From assembly GCA_000169115.1 (NCBI GenBank), contig AAVV01000003.1, positions 1 to 64,000 on the forward strand: a DNA stretch of 64,000 bases, in the 5' to 3' direction. The notes under the pieces were generated by a model. It did not search any database. It worked only from the letters and a program-made list of their open reading frames with translations, and was not told the DNA's origin. This DNA comes from a marine gamma proteobacterium HTCC2080 (lineage in GTDB: Bacteria > Pseudomonadota > Gammaproteobacteria > Pseudomonadales > Halieaceae). This document shows, piece by piece, positions 26,845 through 36,122 of the stretch. The translations under genes were made by a program, and so were the position numbers. How positions within the stretch are numbered: position 1 is the first letter of the stretch; each line of letters starts with the position of its first letter.

Positions 26845-28818
26845 TCAGCGTACGGTGTGAAGGAACTGCAAATGTGTTTCGTATTGGTTGAGCATATCTA
26901 ACACCACCTGCTCTTGAGACCAGCCCATAATGTCGTAGTCTTGGCCGCCCTCAATTAAGTGGACCTCAGCTCGGTAAAAAATCTGATCCTGCTTCATGTC
27001 TTCCAGGGATTTACCTGACAACGACTGGTCAGGTAATGGGTGACCCCGCAAATTTACCTGATAAACAAAATCGATCTCTTCGCCATGGGCAACCTCAAGG
27101 CGCAAAATACCCTCCTCAGCAATATGATCACCAATTTGGGTGCGAATTCCGTGTCCATTTAACTCCTCGGCAAAGCTTTGCATGGCTGGAAAAACCACAT
27201 CGCGCTCAAAACTTTGAACGCTGGCATCCGCCGGGTAGGCGAGCAAATTGGCCAACCGCTGCCGCCACTCTGGATCTCCAGCTTCGACCGGCGGGTGTAT
27301 TGGAACAACTTGGCGCTTAGCACCGTCAACTAGCAGGGCTTTACCAAACCCCCAAAATGCCCCCAGTAAAGCGACGGAAAAGGGCAACGCGCTGGCGATC
27401 GTCGCCGTCTGTAAAGCTTGTAAGCCACCGCCCACCAACAAGATGGAGGCAATAAGCGCGATAACGAGTGTCCAAACGGTGCGTTGCAATACCGGCGTGT
27501 TGTCATTGCCTCGGGCGCTGAGCATGTTGAGCACCATCGCCCCACTATCAGCTGATGTAACGAAGAAAATCACAATCATCGCCAAACAGATCAAGCTGAG
27601 CAGCTCGGTACCCGGCAAATACTCGAGAAACATAAACAGCCCTACCGCCTGATTTTCCTGAACCGCGGTACCAAGCTCTGTTACGCCCTGATTAGAAATC
27701 AGCTCTATTGCACTACCTCCGAGCACCCCCATCCAGAGACAAATAAATAAGGTAGGCACCACCGTGACACCAACAAGAAACTCGCGAATCGTGCGACCCC
27801 GGGAAATTCTCGCAACGAAAACACCGACAAAAGGCGTCCAGCTTATCCACCAACCCCAGTAAAAAATGGTCCAGCCGCCTAACCAATCAGAGGGCGCATA
27901 AACGTATAAATCTAGAGTTTTGGGAATAAGACTCGCCACATATCCCCCGAAATTTTGCAGCGTGCCAGATAACAACAAGGAGGTTGGACCCGCTATTAAA
28001 ATCAGCGCCAACAAAAGAACGGCCAACACTGTATTGATTTCAGAGAGGCGCTTAATGCCAGCATCGAGGCCCATCACGACCGACACCGTTGCCAACGCCA
28101 TGGTGCCGAAAATGAGACTCACCTGAACCCAAACATTAATGGGCAAATCAAAGAGATAATTGAATCCCGTGTTGATCTGCAAAACCCCCAAGCCAAGACT
28201 GACCGAAATACCATAGGTCGTGCAAATGACGGCAAATACATCGACAGCTGCGCCCATGGGCCCATAGATTCGCTCGCCAATGAGTGGATAGAACGCGGAA
28301 CGCAGCGTGAGGGGAAGATCATGGCGATAGGCGAAATAAGCCAACACCATAGCAACGGCTGCGTAGGTAGCCCAGGCATTAAAACCCCAGTGGAAATAGG
28401 CCAGCTGAATCGCTTCAGCCGCAGCAGCGGTCGTGCCTCCTTCTCCTATCGGTGGCGCAAGATAGTGCATCACAGGCTCAGCAATGCCGTAAAACATGAG
28501 GCCAATGCCGATTCCTGCAGCGAAAAGCATAGAAAACCACGAGAGGAATCCATACTCGGGCTCAGAGTGATCGGGGCCCAGCTTGATGTCGCCATAGCGC
28601 GATGCGGCCAAGACAATCACCATGACCCCGATCAAGGCAATGACCAAGACATAGAACCAACTGGCTGTCGCTACAATCGCCGATTGAAAGCCAGAAAAAA
28701 GGTCGGCACCCTCACCTGGCAGAGAAAGCACCAGAAATACGGCGCCGAATAACAGGATCAAAGCGGGGTAAAATACAGCCGGATCAACGGTAAATCGGCG
28801 ATTTTCTGAATCGGACAT
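26845..28818 (-). CDS. BCCT-family transporter (BetT-like)
   Basis: A 657-residue betaine/choline/carnitine-type carrier. The 12-helix core has GIGIGLMFYGIAEPVMHY near residues 98-115 and the family box FYWGWWISWTPFVGVFVARISRGRTIREF near 320. A C-terminal cytoplasmic extension of about 150 residues follows the last helix, as in BetT-type choline carriers, where such tails sense osmotic state. The likely substrate is a quaternary amine such as choline or betaine, not proven. No bet oxidation genes are in the window. Confidence 0.9.
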   Translation of the reverse strand: MSDSENRRFTVDPAVFYPALILLFGAVFLVLSLPGEGADLFSGFQSAIVATASWFYVLVIALIGVMVIVLAASRYGDIKLGPDHSEPEYGFLSWFSMLFAAGIGIGLMFYGIAEPVMHYLAPPIGEGGTTAAAAEAIQLAYFHWGFNAWATYAAVAMVLAYFAYRHDLPLTLRSAFYPLIGERIYGPMGAAVDVFAVICTTYGISVSLGLGVLQINTGFNYLFDLPINVWVQVSLIFGTMALATVSVVMGLDAGIKRLSEINTVLAVLLLALILIAGPTSLLLSGTLQNFGGYVASLIPKTLDLYVYAPSDWLGGWTIFYWGWWISWTPFVGVFVARISRGRTIREFLVGVTVVPTLFICLWMGVLGGSAIELISNQGVTELGTAVQENQAVGLFMFLEYLPGTELLSLICLAMIVIFFVTSADSGAMVLNMLSARGNDNTPVLQRTVWTLVIALIASILLVGGGLQALQTATIASALPFSVALLGAFWGFGKALLVDGAKRQVVPIHPPVEAGDPEWRQRLANLLAYPADASVQSFERDVVFPAMQSFAEELNGHGIRTQIGDHIAEEGILRLEVAHGEEIDFVYQVNLRGHPLPDQSLSGKSLEDMKQDQIFYRAEVHLIEGGQDYDIMGWSQEQVVLDMLNQYETHLQFLHTVR

Positions 28819-29436
28819 ACAACATCTCTTATTATCAGTTTTGCGCAGTATACGTGCGAAGCAGCTTCAACAGAGACCTTTCGGCTTAAAGTTGAAGCAC
28901 CATGCGCCGGCTGCAGCGGTCCCCAGAGCAAATGGGCAAGTTACAACTCACCTACTCACCCTATTCCGGGTGCACCAGCCGCGACGAGCCACTGCACTGC
29001 GTAGTTTGGCAGACGATAAACTCTCGGGGCTAGAGTTGTCTGGCTTAGACGACGTAATGTAGCCATTTCACTCTTTTTATGGGCAGACGGGCCTCAAAGG
29101 GGGGGACCCTCACAGTTAAGAACCCAAATACAGAGAGTGCAGCTCCTCACAGCGAGGTGAACGCATTATTTGGGCAATATCACGGTAACTTTTGAAGGTC
29201 TAACCACACAAGCGCCCCCTCCCGCGGCATTACCGCAGCTTATATGTCACCAAAGTTCAGCTCCTCGCCAGAGCTAGGCACTTAGTGACACCTGCTCGAT
29301 TGACCCATTTTTAGGCAATTTTTACCCCAAAATAAGGGGATGCATCTCTAAATTACTTTGGGTTAAAATCAAATGACAAAAATAGTAAGACCACAAAAGA
29401 AGACTTGATCTCCCTACAACATCAAGAGGACCGCTC
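28819..29436. other. 618-bp intergenic region between divergent BCCT and TonB-receptor genes
   Basis: No convincing gene is seen. It must hold promoters for both flanking genes. Near the receptor side the sequence turns AT-rich (29310-29400) and has a short palindrome, CCCC-AAAATAA-GGGG at 29325-29339. An AGAGGA about 8 nt before the receptor ATG serves as its ribosome site. I cannot place promoter boxes with confidence. Confidence 0.5.
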
Positions 29437-32085
29437 ATGAGGAATCCAATCAATCTCCAACGTCGCCAACTGGCAACGGCCGTCGGCGCGGCGCTAATGC
29501 CAATGCTGGCTGCAACTACTGCCCAAGCACAGCTTGAAGAAGTAGTCGTTACCGCAACCAAACAGGAAGCCAGCCTGCAAGATGTTGCAGTAGCTGTATC
29601 TGCACTGACCGAGGAATCGCTGAATCAACGCGGTATTACCAATTTCTCTGACTACCTAATTGAATTACCCAATGTGACTGCGGGTGGCGCAGGCCCAGGC
29701 CAGTCAACCATGTATATTCGTGGTGTGGCTTCTACTACGCCTAACCTGACTACATCGGGCGTAGCAGGCCTCAGCCCCAACGTCGCTATGTACCTCGACG
29801 AGCAACCTTTGAGCCAGCCCGGACGAAACCTTGACGTCTACATTGTCGATATGAATCGTGTAGAAGTCTTAGCAGGCCCCCAGGGCACGCTGTTTGGAGC
29901 AAGCTCACAGGCGGGTGTGGTACGACTGATTACCAATAAGCCTGATACCACCGAATTCTCAGGCAACATCAAGGCCGGCACATCTTGGATGAAAGACGGC
30001 GAGATGAACTACAACGTGAATGGCACCATCAACGTGCCCATCACCGATAACTTTGCTATTCGCGCATCTATTTACGCCGATCAAAAAGGCGGCTACATCG
30101 ACAATGTCGCGGGCACTCGCTCTGTAAGCGAAAGTGCGCGATTCCGTCCAGGCAGTACCAAGCGTTCTAACGGTACAGAAGTCGGCTTCCGCGGCGGATT
30201 TCAGGCAGGCGCCGATCTCAGCAACGTTAACTTTATTGACGCCGATAACTCAGCGCTAGTAGAAGATGACTTCAACGACACCCGCTACACCGGTGGACGC
30301 ATCAGTGCGCTGTGGAACGTTAACGATGATTGGAGTGTACGCGTTGGCGCTATGGTCCAGGAAATCGACAGTGATGGCACATTCTATGCCGATCCAAACC
30401 TAGGTGATGACTACAAGATCCAGCGTTTTGAAGCGGAAAATATCAAAGACGAGTACACCAGCCTAAACTGGACCGTTGAAGGTCGTTTGGGTGCGCTTGA
30501 TGTGATTTACACCGGTGCGTTTACCGAGCGTGAAACCGACCAACGCGTAGATTACTCAGACTATCTCTTTATTGGTCAGTACATCCCTTATTACATCTGT
30601 GACTACTACGTGTCCTACACCAGCTTTGCTCCCGGCGGCGTGCCAACGGGCAACTGCTATTCACCCAACCTGTACACGACTAACAAGGTTGACAGTGAAT
30701 TCCAAACTCATGAACTTCGATTCAGCACCGATCAAAGTGCACGGGTTCGGGTAACAGCAGGTGCGTTCTACAGTGACATGGAACTGACCGAGCAGGTCGA
30801 TTTCTCGTATCCCAGCAACCAGCTGGTCGATGCTTGGGGTGCCGGTTCCGGTAATGGCTTTGGCTTTGCACCGAACTCTAACTACCCCTATGACGGTCAG
30901 GGCGGCTACCGACCCGGCGAAGGGCCCTATCCTGCGGATACTATCTTCCGTAACGATATCTTGCGTACCGATGAGCAAATGGGCTTCTTTGGTGAGGTTA
31001 GCTACGACCTCTCCGACAGCCTGACGGTCACCGGTGGTTTACGCTACTACGATTACGAAGTAGATCTGGCCGGTAGCGCCAACTCTTCCTTCTACAACAT
31101 GAGCGGTTCCGACTACAACAAGTTCGGCACCAACATTAATGATCTGTATGACGGCGATCAGTCAATTCGTTGGACGTATTCAGGCTTTTTCCCCTACGAG
31201 GCGAGCCCAGTTTATACACCCAACAACCTACCTGATCCTTCCGATCCCAACTACCAGCGCATCGTGAACAGCATCTATGCTCCGGACGTAGCTGAAGACG
31301 ACGGCGTTATTGGTAAGGTTACCCTTGCCTGGGCACCTAACGATGACAGCATGTACTACGTCACGTGGTCAGAGGGTTTCCGTACGGGTGTCCTCAACCG
31401 ACCCGGCGGTGCCGTACAGAAGGATACGGGTTACACCGTTCCTTTTGACGTAGCCTCTGACGAACTCACCAACCTGGAGGTTGGCTGGAAGCTGGACATG
31501 ATGGATGGCACTCTGCGTTTTAACGGTGCATTGTTCCTGGTTGATATTACCGACCTACAAACCACCATCTTCGATACCAGCATTGTGAACCTGTTCTTCT
31601 CTGACAACGCAGCCGATGCTGACGTTAAAGGGGTTGAGGGCGATATCACCTGGCTAGCTTCCGACAATCTCACGATTGGTGGTGCGTTCTCCTTGCTAGA
31701 TACCGAAGTTACATCCAACAACACGACCTCTACAGACGTCATCGTAGGCTCGGAGCTTGCTTATGCGCCGAACTACCAGGGTAACCTTTGGGCGCGCTAT
31801 GAGTGGAACATCGGTGATGGCTGGGTTGGGCACTTCATGCCTTCAGTGGCCTTCTCAGATTCCTCCTACAGCGACATTATCTCTATCAATAGCATGGAGA
31901 TTCCCAGCTGGACCAAGGTTAATCTGACCGCGGGTATCACAGCAGATCGATGGATGGTCGAGGCGTTTGTTGACAATCTGACCGACGAGCAGGTGATCAC
32001 TGGCGCTAACTACGTGAATGACCGAGAGCGTCTTGCCTTGGCACCCCCAACAACGGCGGGTATCCGGGTATCAATGGATTTCTGA
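29437..32085 (+). CDS. TonB-dependent outer-membrane receptor
   Basis: An 882-residue receptor with a signal peptide ending TTAQA (about residue 31), a TonB-box-like EEVVVTATK right after it, a plug domain (VAVSALTEESLNQRGITNFSDYLIELPNV ... GPQGTLFGASSQAGVVRLITNKP) and a long beta barrel ending in the aromatic VSMDF. The NLEVGWKLDM segment near 680 is typical of the barrel. The type resembles the many Sphingomonas/Caulobacter/OM60 receptors of unknown ligand rather than known siderophore receptors. A strong terminator follows, but the next gene in the same direction is a TPR-sulfotransferase, a pairing often seen in marine genomes. Confidence 0.92.
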   Translation: MRNPINLQRRQLATAVGAALMPMLAATTAQAQLEEVVVTATKQEASLQDVAVAVSALTEESLNQRGITNFSDYLIELPNVTAGGAGPGQSTMYIRGVASTTPNLTTSGVAGLSPNVAMYLDEQPLSQPGRNLDVYIVDMNRVEVLAGPQGTLFGASSQAGVVRLITNKPDTTEFSGNIKAGTSWMKDGEMNYNVNGTINVPITDNFAIRASIYADQKGGYIDNVAGTRSVSESARFRPGSTKRSNGTEVGFRGGFQAGADLSNVNFIDADNSALVEDDFNDTRYTGGRISALWNVNDDWSVRVGAMVQEIDSDGTFYADPNLGDDYKIQRFEAENIKDEYTSLNWTVEGRLGALDVIYTGAFTERETDQRVDYSDYLFIGQYIPYYICDYYVSYTSFAPGGVPTGNCYSPNLYTTNKVDSEFQTHELRFSTDQSARVRVTAGAFYSDMELTEQVDFSYPSNQLVDAWGAGSGNGFGFAPNSNYPYDGQGGYRPGEGPYPADTIFRNDILRTDEQMGFFGEVSYDLSDSLTVTGGLRYYDYEVDLAGSANSSFYNMSGSDYNKFGTNINDLYDGDQSIRWTYSGFFPYEASPVYTPNNLPDPSDPNYQRIVNSIYAPDVAEDDGVIGKVTLAWAPNDDSMYYVTWSEGFRTGVLNRPGGAVQKDTGYTVPFDVASDELTNLEVGWKLDMMDGTLRFNGALFLVDITDLQTTIFDTSIVNLFFSDNAADADVKGVEGDITWLASDNLTIGGAFSLLDTEVTSNNTTSTDVIVGSELAYAPNYQGNLWARYEWNIGDGWVGHFMPSVAFSDSSYSDIISINSMEIPSWTKVNLTAGITADRWMVEAFVDNLTDEQVITGANYVNDRERLALAPPTTAGIRVSMDF

Positions 32086-32114
32086 GTTTGAACCGACTTA
32101 GATAGTTCGTTTAT

Positions 32115-32141
32115 AAGTGCTCCTACGGGAGCACTTTTTAT
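32115..32141 (+). terminator. Rho-independent terminator after the TonB receptor
   Basis: A perfect 9-bp stem, AAGTGCTCC (32115-32123) and GGAGCACTT (32128-32136), closes a TACG tetraloop of the very stable UNCG class, and its end merges with a T-rich run (32135-32139). It sits 30 bp after the receptor stop and 26 bp before the next ATG, so the sulfotransferase gene needs its own promoter or read-through. Confidence 0.9.
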
Positions 32142-32166
32142 TTGTACCACCTGTTTGTGAAGCAGA

Positions 32167-34176
32167 ATGACTGACGCAACGACTAAAGACCTAGATGGGT
32201 TAGATCAAGTTCAATCCCTCATGCAGGCCGGGCAAATACCCAATGCCTTGACAGCTCTAGACCAGCTGCAGGAAGACGACCGTCAATCTCAGATGGGGCT
32301 CTACATGCGGGCTGTGTGCCTCAGGCACCTCAGAGAAAAAACAGGCGCCGAAAAAACGCTGCTTTCCTTGATTGAGCGCTTTCCCAACTATGGCAGGGCC
32401 TTTCAAGAATTGGGGCATTTATACCGTGACTCCTTACGAAATCCTGAGGCAGTGAGTGCCTATGCCACAGCATGCCATATGAATCCGGCGCTCAAGGCCA
32501 GCTGGTTAGGGCAATACAAATTGTTAGACCGTGCGCGGTCCCCCGAACGACTGATGCAAATCCAAGAACGCCTTCAGTGGCTTGAAGGGCTCCCGCCGAC
32601 GTTGCTAGCCAGCCTTGATTTACTCCATGAAGGACGTTTACTCAAGGCAGAACGACTGTGTCGCAGCTTTTTGCAAAAAAACCCTCAAAATATCGAAGGT
32701 ATGCGACTACTCGCAGACATTGCGATCCGTCATGGGGTACTTGAAGATGCCGAGTTTTTACTCGAGAGCGCCGTCGCATTTGAACCCACCCACCATCAGG
32801 CGCGCATCGATTACATTCAGGCGCTGAGCAAACGACAGCGCTACCAGCAAGCAACAGATGAAGCCCGGGAGCTCATGGCGAGCAACCCCGGCAGCCCCAT
32901 GCTGCAATCACTTTACGCCATTCAATGTATGCAGTTAGGCGACTACCAAACTGCATTGACGTTATTTGATCAAATTCTTGAAAAGCTACCCAAAGATCCG
33001 GTAACACATGTCTCAAAGGGACACGCCCTAAAAACGGGCGGCCAAGCTGACGCAGCTATCGCGTCCTATCGCGAGGCTATTACAGCCCAACCCTTGCACT
33101 GTGAGGCTTGGTATTCATTAGCTAACTTAAAGACCTATCGCTTTGATGAAAGCGAGCTGACTACCATGCTTGAGCTGGACCAACATCCCCAGCTGGCAGG
33201 GCAAGACCGCGTGTTCCTGCAGTTTGCGCCGGGCAAGGCTTTTGAAGACAAAGAGCAGTTCGACTTGTCGTTTCAACATTACAACAAGGGCAATGAGCTC
33301 AAGCATGCTCAGCTTCAATATCGATCCGAAGGTACTACCCAAGAGTGTGATGCCCAGATTGAAGCCTGTAGCCAAGACCTATTTGCCAACTCTAGTGGTT
33401 GTTTGGACGCCGATCCCATCTTTGTTGTCGGCCTTCCGCGAGCAGGTTCAACCTTGTTGGAGCAAATCCTGTCATCGCACAGCCAAATTGATGGCACCTT
33501 AGAACTTCCCAATGTACTGTCAATAAGCGGAAAGTTGCGACGTATGGGACAACGTGAGGGCGCCCAAACTTACCCCTTCAATCTTTCGGACCTCACTGGA
33601 GAGCAGCTGCGCGAGTTTGGTGAAGAGTATATTCGTGACACCCGAATTCACCGTCAAGATGCGCCATTCTTCATTGATAAAATGCCTAACAACTTTCGGC
33701 ACATTGGCCTTATTCGTCTGATGCTACCCAACGCTAAAATTATTGATGCCCGCAGAGACCCTATGGCGTGCTGTTTTAGTGGCTTTAAACAGCTGTTCGC
33801 AGAGGGACAAATGTTCAGCTACGACCTTGAAGACATCGCCCATTACTACCGCGATTATGTGCGACTCATGACGCATTGGGATACGGTGTTACCGGGTCAC
33901 GTGCTGCGAGTTCAGCATGAAGACGTTGTGGCCGACTTAGAGACACAAGTCCGCCGCATGCTCGATTATTGTGGCGTGCCCTTTGAAGCAAGTTGCTTGG
34001 AGTTTCATAAAACCGAACGCAATGTCCGTACCCCGTCCTCAGAGCAGGTCCGGCAGCCGGTTTACTCTACTGCGCTTGAGCAGTGGAAGCACTATGAGCC
34101 TTGGCTAGGGCCATTAAAAACCACACTGGGTAATTTATACCTCGGTGATTCAAAACAGAGCCAAGATCATGTCTGA
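32167..34176 (+). CDS. TPR-repeat sulfotransferase
   Basis: A 669-residue protein. Residues about 10-390 are tandem TPR-like helical repeats (for example LKTGGQADAAIASYREAITAQP). Residues about 415-650 form a PAPS-dependent sulfotransferase domain, with the 5-prime phosphosulfate loop PRAGSTLLEQILSSH near 423 and a later 3-prime-phosphate region (IIDARRDPMACCFSGFKQLF). It should transfer sulfate from PAPS to a hydroxyl or amine on an unknown acceptor. Its stop overlaps the start of the MarR gene. No PAPS-synthesis genes are nearby. Confidence 0.88.
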   Translation: MTDATTKDLDGLDQVQSLMQAGQIPNALTALDQLQEDDRQSQMGLYMRAVCLRHLREKTGAEKTLLSLIERFPNYGRAFQELGHLYRDSLRNPEAVSAYATACHMNPALKASWLGQYKLLDRARSPERLMQIQERLQWLEGLPPTLLASLDLLHEGRLLKAERLCRSFLQKNPQNIEGMRLLADIAIRHGVLEDAEFLLESAVAFEPTHHQARIDYIQALSKRQRYQQATDEARELMASNPGSPMLQSLYAIQCMQLGDYQTALTLFDQILEKLPKDPVTHVSKGHALKTGGQADAAIASYREAITAQPLHCEAWYSLANLKTYRFDESELTTMLELDQHPQLAGQDRVFLQFAPGKAFEDKEQFDLSFQHYNKGNELKHAQLQYRSEGTTQECDAQIEACSQDLFANSSGCLDADPIFVVGLPRAGSTLLEQILSSHSQIDGTLELPNVLSISGKLRRMGQREGAQTYPFNLSDLTGEQLREFGEEYIRDTRIHRQDAPFFIDKMPNNFRHIGLIRLMLPNAKIIDARRDPMACCFSGFKQLFAEGQMFSYDLEDIAHYYRDYVRLMTHWDTVLPGHVLRVQHEDVVADLETQVRRMLDYCGVPFEASCLEFHKTERNVRTPSSEQVRQPVYSTALEQWKHYEPWLGPLKTTLGNLYLGDSKQSQDHV

Positions 34177-34642
34177 CTTGGAAAATCAGGTCTTAACCTC
34201 CTTACGGCGAATTATTCGAGCCACGTATCTGCATTCGCGTAAACTCGAGAAGCAATCAGGACTCACAACATCGCAGCTAATCATTATCCAAGCCGTAAAT
34301 GTGCTGCGCGATCCCACGGTGTCAGCGATTGCGCATGCCGCAAGCCTCAGTCTGGCGACAGTGACTACTATTTTAAATCGACTGGAAAAAAATGGTTTGG
34401 TATCGCGGTGCCGCAGCGTCACTGATCGTCGTCGCGTCATAGTGACCTTAACAGATGCGGGAGCGGCGATTTGCGTCAAAGCGCCGCGGCCTCTGCAAGA
34501 CCAGTTTGTTGACCGCTTCAACAGGTTGCCCTCGGAGCAGCAGAATCAGATCGTTAAGGCATTAGATGGGGTTGCCACAATGATGGACGTTAAGGTGACT
34601 GATGCAGCTCCAATGCCACAAAGTAACGAATCGATCATCTGA
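34169..34642 (+). CDS. MarR-family transcriptional regulator
   Basis: A 157-residue winged-helix regulator. The DNA-binding core is LTTSQLIIIQAVNV ... TVSAIAHAASLSLATVTTILNRLEKNGLVSRCRSVTDRRRVIVTLTDAG, with the typical DRR wing. The ATG at 34169 overlaps the sulfotransferase stop by 8 bp (ATGTCTGA), so translation is coupled and the regulator probably responds to, or controls, the same process. A longer frame from 34145 is less likely. Ligand unknown. Confidence 0.9.
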   Translation: MSDLENQVLTSLRRIIRATYLHSRKLEKQSGLTTSQLIIIQAVNVLRDPTVSAIAHAASLSLATVTTILNRLEKNGLVSRCRSVTDRRRVIVTLTDAGAAICVKAPRPLQDQFVDRFNRLPSEQQNQIVKALDGVATMMDVKVTDAAPMPQSNESII

Positions 34643-34653
34643 GCACGGTTCCC

Positions 34654-35074
34654 ATGTCAAAAACTGAGCGCCGCCTCACTTATCTCCCAGATATTGATGG
34701 TTTGCGAGCCATGGCAGTGCTCGCGGCTGTATTGGCAATCCTAGGCGCCACAACGATAGCTGCGCTTTTTATATTACAACCGGATGCGTGGGGTTCGTTT
34801 AATTTCCTCTGCTATTGAGAAATACGGACCCCTGTCGAAGGGAGCTGATGCCGTAAGTAATTCTAAGCTGAACAAATTAGACCTGCTTTGCAACGAACAG
34901 ATACCTGCCTCCTGTCCCACCGAAACGCCTTCGGGCCACCCAATGTCGATGGATGAGCATCACCTCACCTTGGAATTCGCCCAATGGATTGACAGGCAAC
35001 TCGCCGAAAAGCAGCCGCTTTGGCTACGAGAGTTACAGCACAGCGTGGAAAATAAAGAACCCGGGAGAGACTAA
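34654..35074 (+). pseudogene. Remnant of an OafA/YrhL-type acyltransferase-3 with SGNH domain
   Basis: Two pieces of one family are found. Piece 1 (34654-34818, 54 codons) begins like an intact acyltransferase-3 (YLPDIDGLRAMAVLAAVL), then jumps without the usual histidine and first loop to what looks like a later helix (ATTIAALFILQPDAWGSF), and stops. Piece 2, in another frame up to 35074, ends with what looks like the C-terminus of the SGNH domain: CNEQIPASC and the catalytic-type DEHHLTLEFAQWI. A full-length gene would be about 2 kb; most of the middle is deleted and the frame is shifted. It begins 11 bp after the MarR stop, so it was probably once part of that operon. Confidence 0.7.
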
Positions 35075-35201
35075 TTTTCTCAGCGGCTTAATCGGGTTAT
35101 CGCGCGGTTATAAGTCCGCTAGCAACTTGTGACCCAATCGGTTTGCGCCTTGTGCAACCCTTAGCATCAGCGCCACGCCCAACCCGCAGACCAGTTATTC
35201 A

Positions 35202-36101
35202 TTAGTTCGACGATTCAAGCACGCTATTCAGGATAGAAGAAAAGTCTAAACTGCCGTTACCGCCAGACTGGTGGGCTTGATACATTTCTAGCGCCAGACG
35301 CCCTAGCTTATTATCGACACCTGTTCCATCAGCGACCTCCTTGGCTAAGCCAAGATCTTTCACCATGAGATCCACCATAAACCCGGGCTGATAGGCGTTG
35401 CCAGCGGGCGCTCCGGGCATTACATCTGGCCACGGATTATAGACTTGTAGCGACCAGTTGTTACCCGAACTTGCCTTCATGATTTCTGACAAAACCCCGG
35501 GCTCAAGACCGGCCTTAGCGCCCATCGCCAATGCCTCGCAGGTACCAATCATGTGCACCGCCAACAGCATGTTATTTGCCGCCTTAGCCACTTGGCCCGC
35601 ACCAGCGGGTCCCGCATGAAATATCTTCTCACCATTACCCATGGCTTCAAGGATTACCTTCGCTCGATCAAAAGCGTCAGATGTACCACCACACATAAAC
35701 GCCAAAGTGCCTGCTTGTGCTGCAGCAACTCCACCGGAAACCGGCGTGTCCATAAACTCAATACCTTGCTGCGCAACCGCGAGGCCCACATCGCGGGCGG
35801 TATCACTATCAATCGTGCTGGCATCTAAACATAGCGTACCTGGAGATAGGTGATCGAGAAGACCGTTGTCCCCAATGTAAACTTGCCGCACATGCTTACC
35901 TGCTGGCAGCATAGTTATCACCACCTCGGCGGTTTTACAGGCTTCTACGGCAGAACCGGCAATCGTGGCGCCGGCCGACGCCACATCGTTCAGAGCAACC
36001 TCAGACAAATCAAAAATGTGCAGTGTGTGACCGGCTGCTAAAAGATTCTTGGCCATGGGTCCACCCATATTGCCAAGACCAATGAAGGCGATGTTTGTCA
36101 T
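35202..36101 (-). CDS. mmsB: 3-hydroxyisobutyrate dehydrogenase
   Basis: A 299-residue NAD-dependent beta-hydroxyacid dehydrogenase. It has the N-terminal FIGLGNMGGPMAKNLLAAG Rossmann motif, the substrate loop DTPVSGGVAAAQAGTLAFMCGG near 118-139 and the catalytic lysine region GAGQVAKAANNMLLA near 167-181. It oxidises 3-hydroxyisobutyrate to methylmalonate semialdehyde in valine breakdown. It is the last gene of a four-gene minus-strand operon, 21 bp after the hydrolase gene. Confidence 0.9.
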   Translation of the reverse strand: MTNIAFIGLGNMGGPMAKNLLAAGHTLHIFDLSEVALNDVASAGATIAGSAVEACKTAEVVITMLPAGKHVRQVYIGDNGLLDHLSPGTLCLDASTIDSDTARDVGLAVAQQGIEFMDTPVSGGVAAAQAGTLAFMCGGTSDAFDRAKVILEAMGNGEKIFHAGPAGAGQVAKAANNMLLAVHMIGTCEALAMGAKAGLEPGVLSEIMKASSGNNWSLQVYNPWPDVMPGAPAGNAYQPGFMVDLMVKDLGLAKEVADGTGVDNKLGRLALEMYQAHQSGGNGSLDFSSILNSVLESSN

Positions 36102-36122
36102 CGGAGTTTCCTGTGGTTTGAG

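Noticed and set aside
28841-29062. 73-residue open frame in the BCCT/TonB gap
   Set aside because: Random-looking composition and no start signal.
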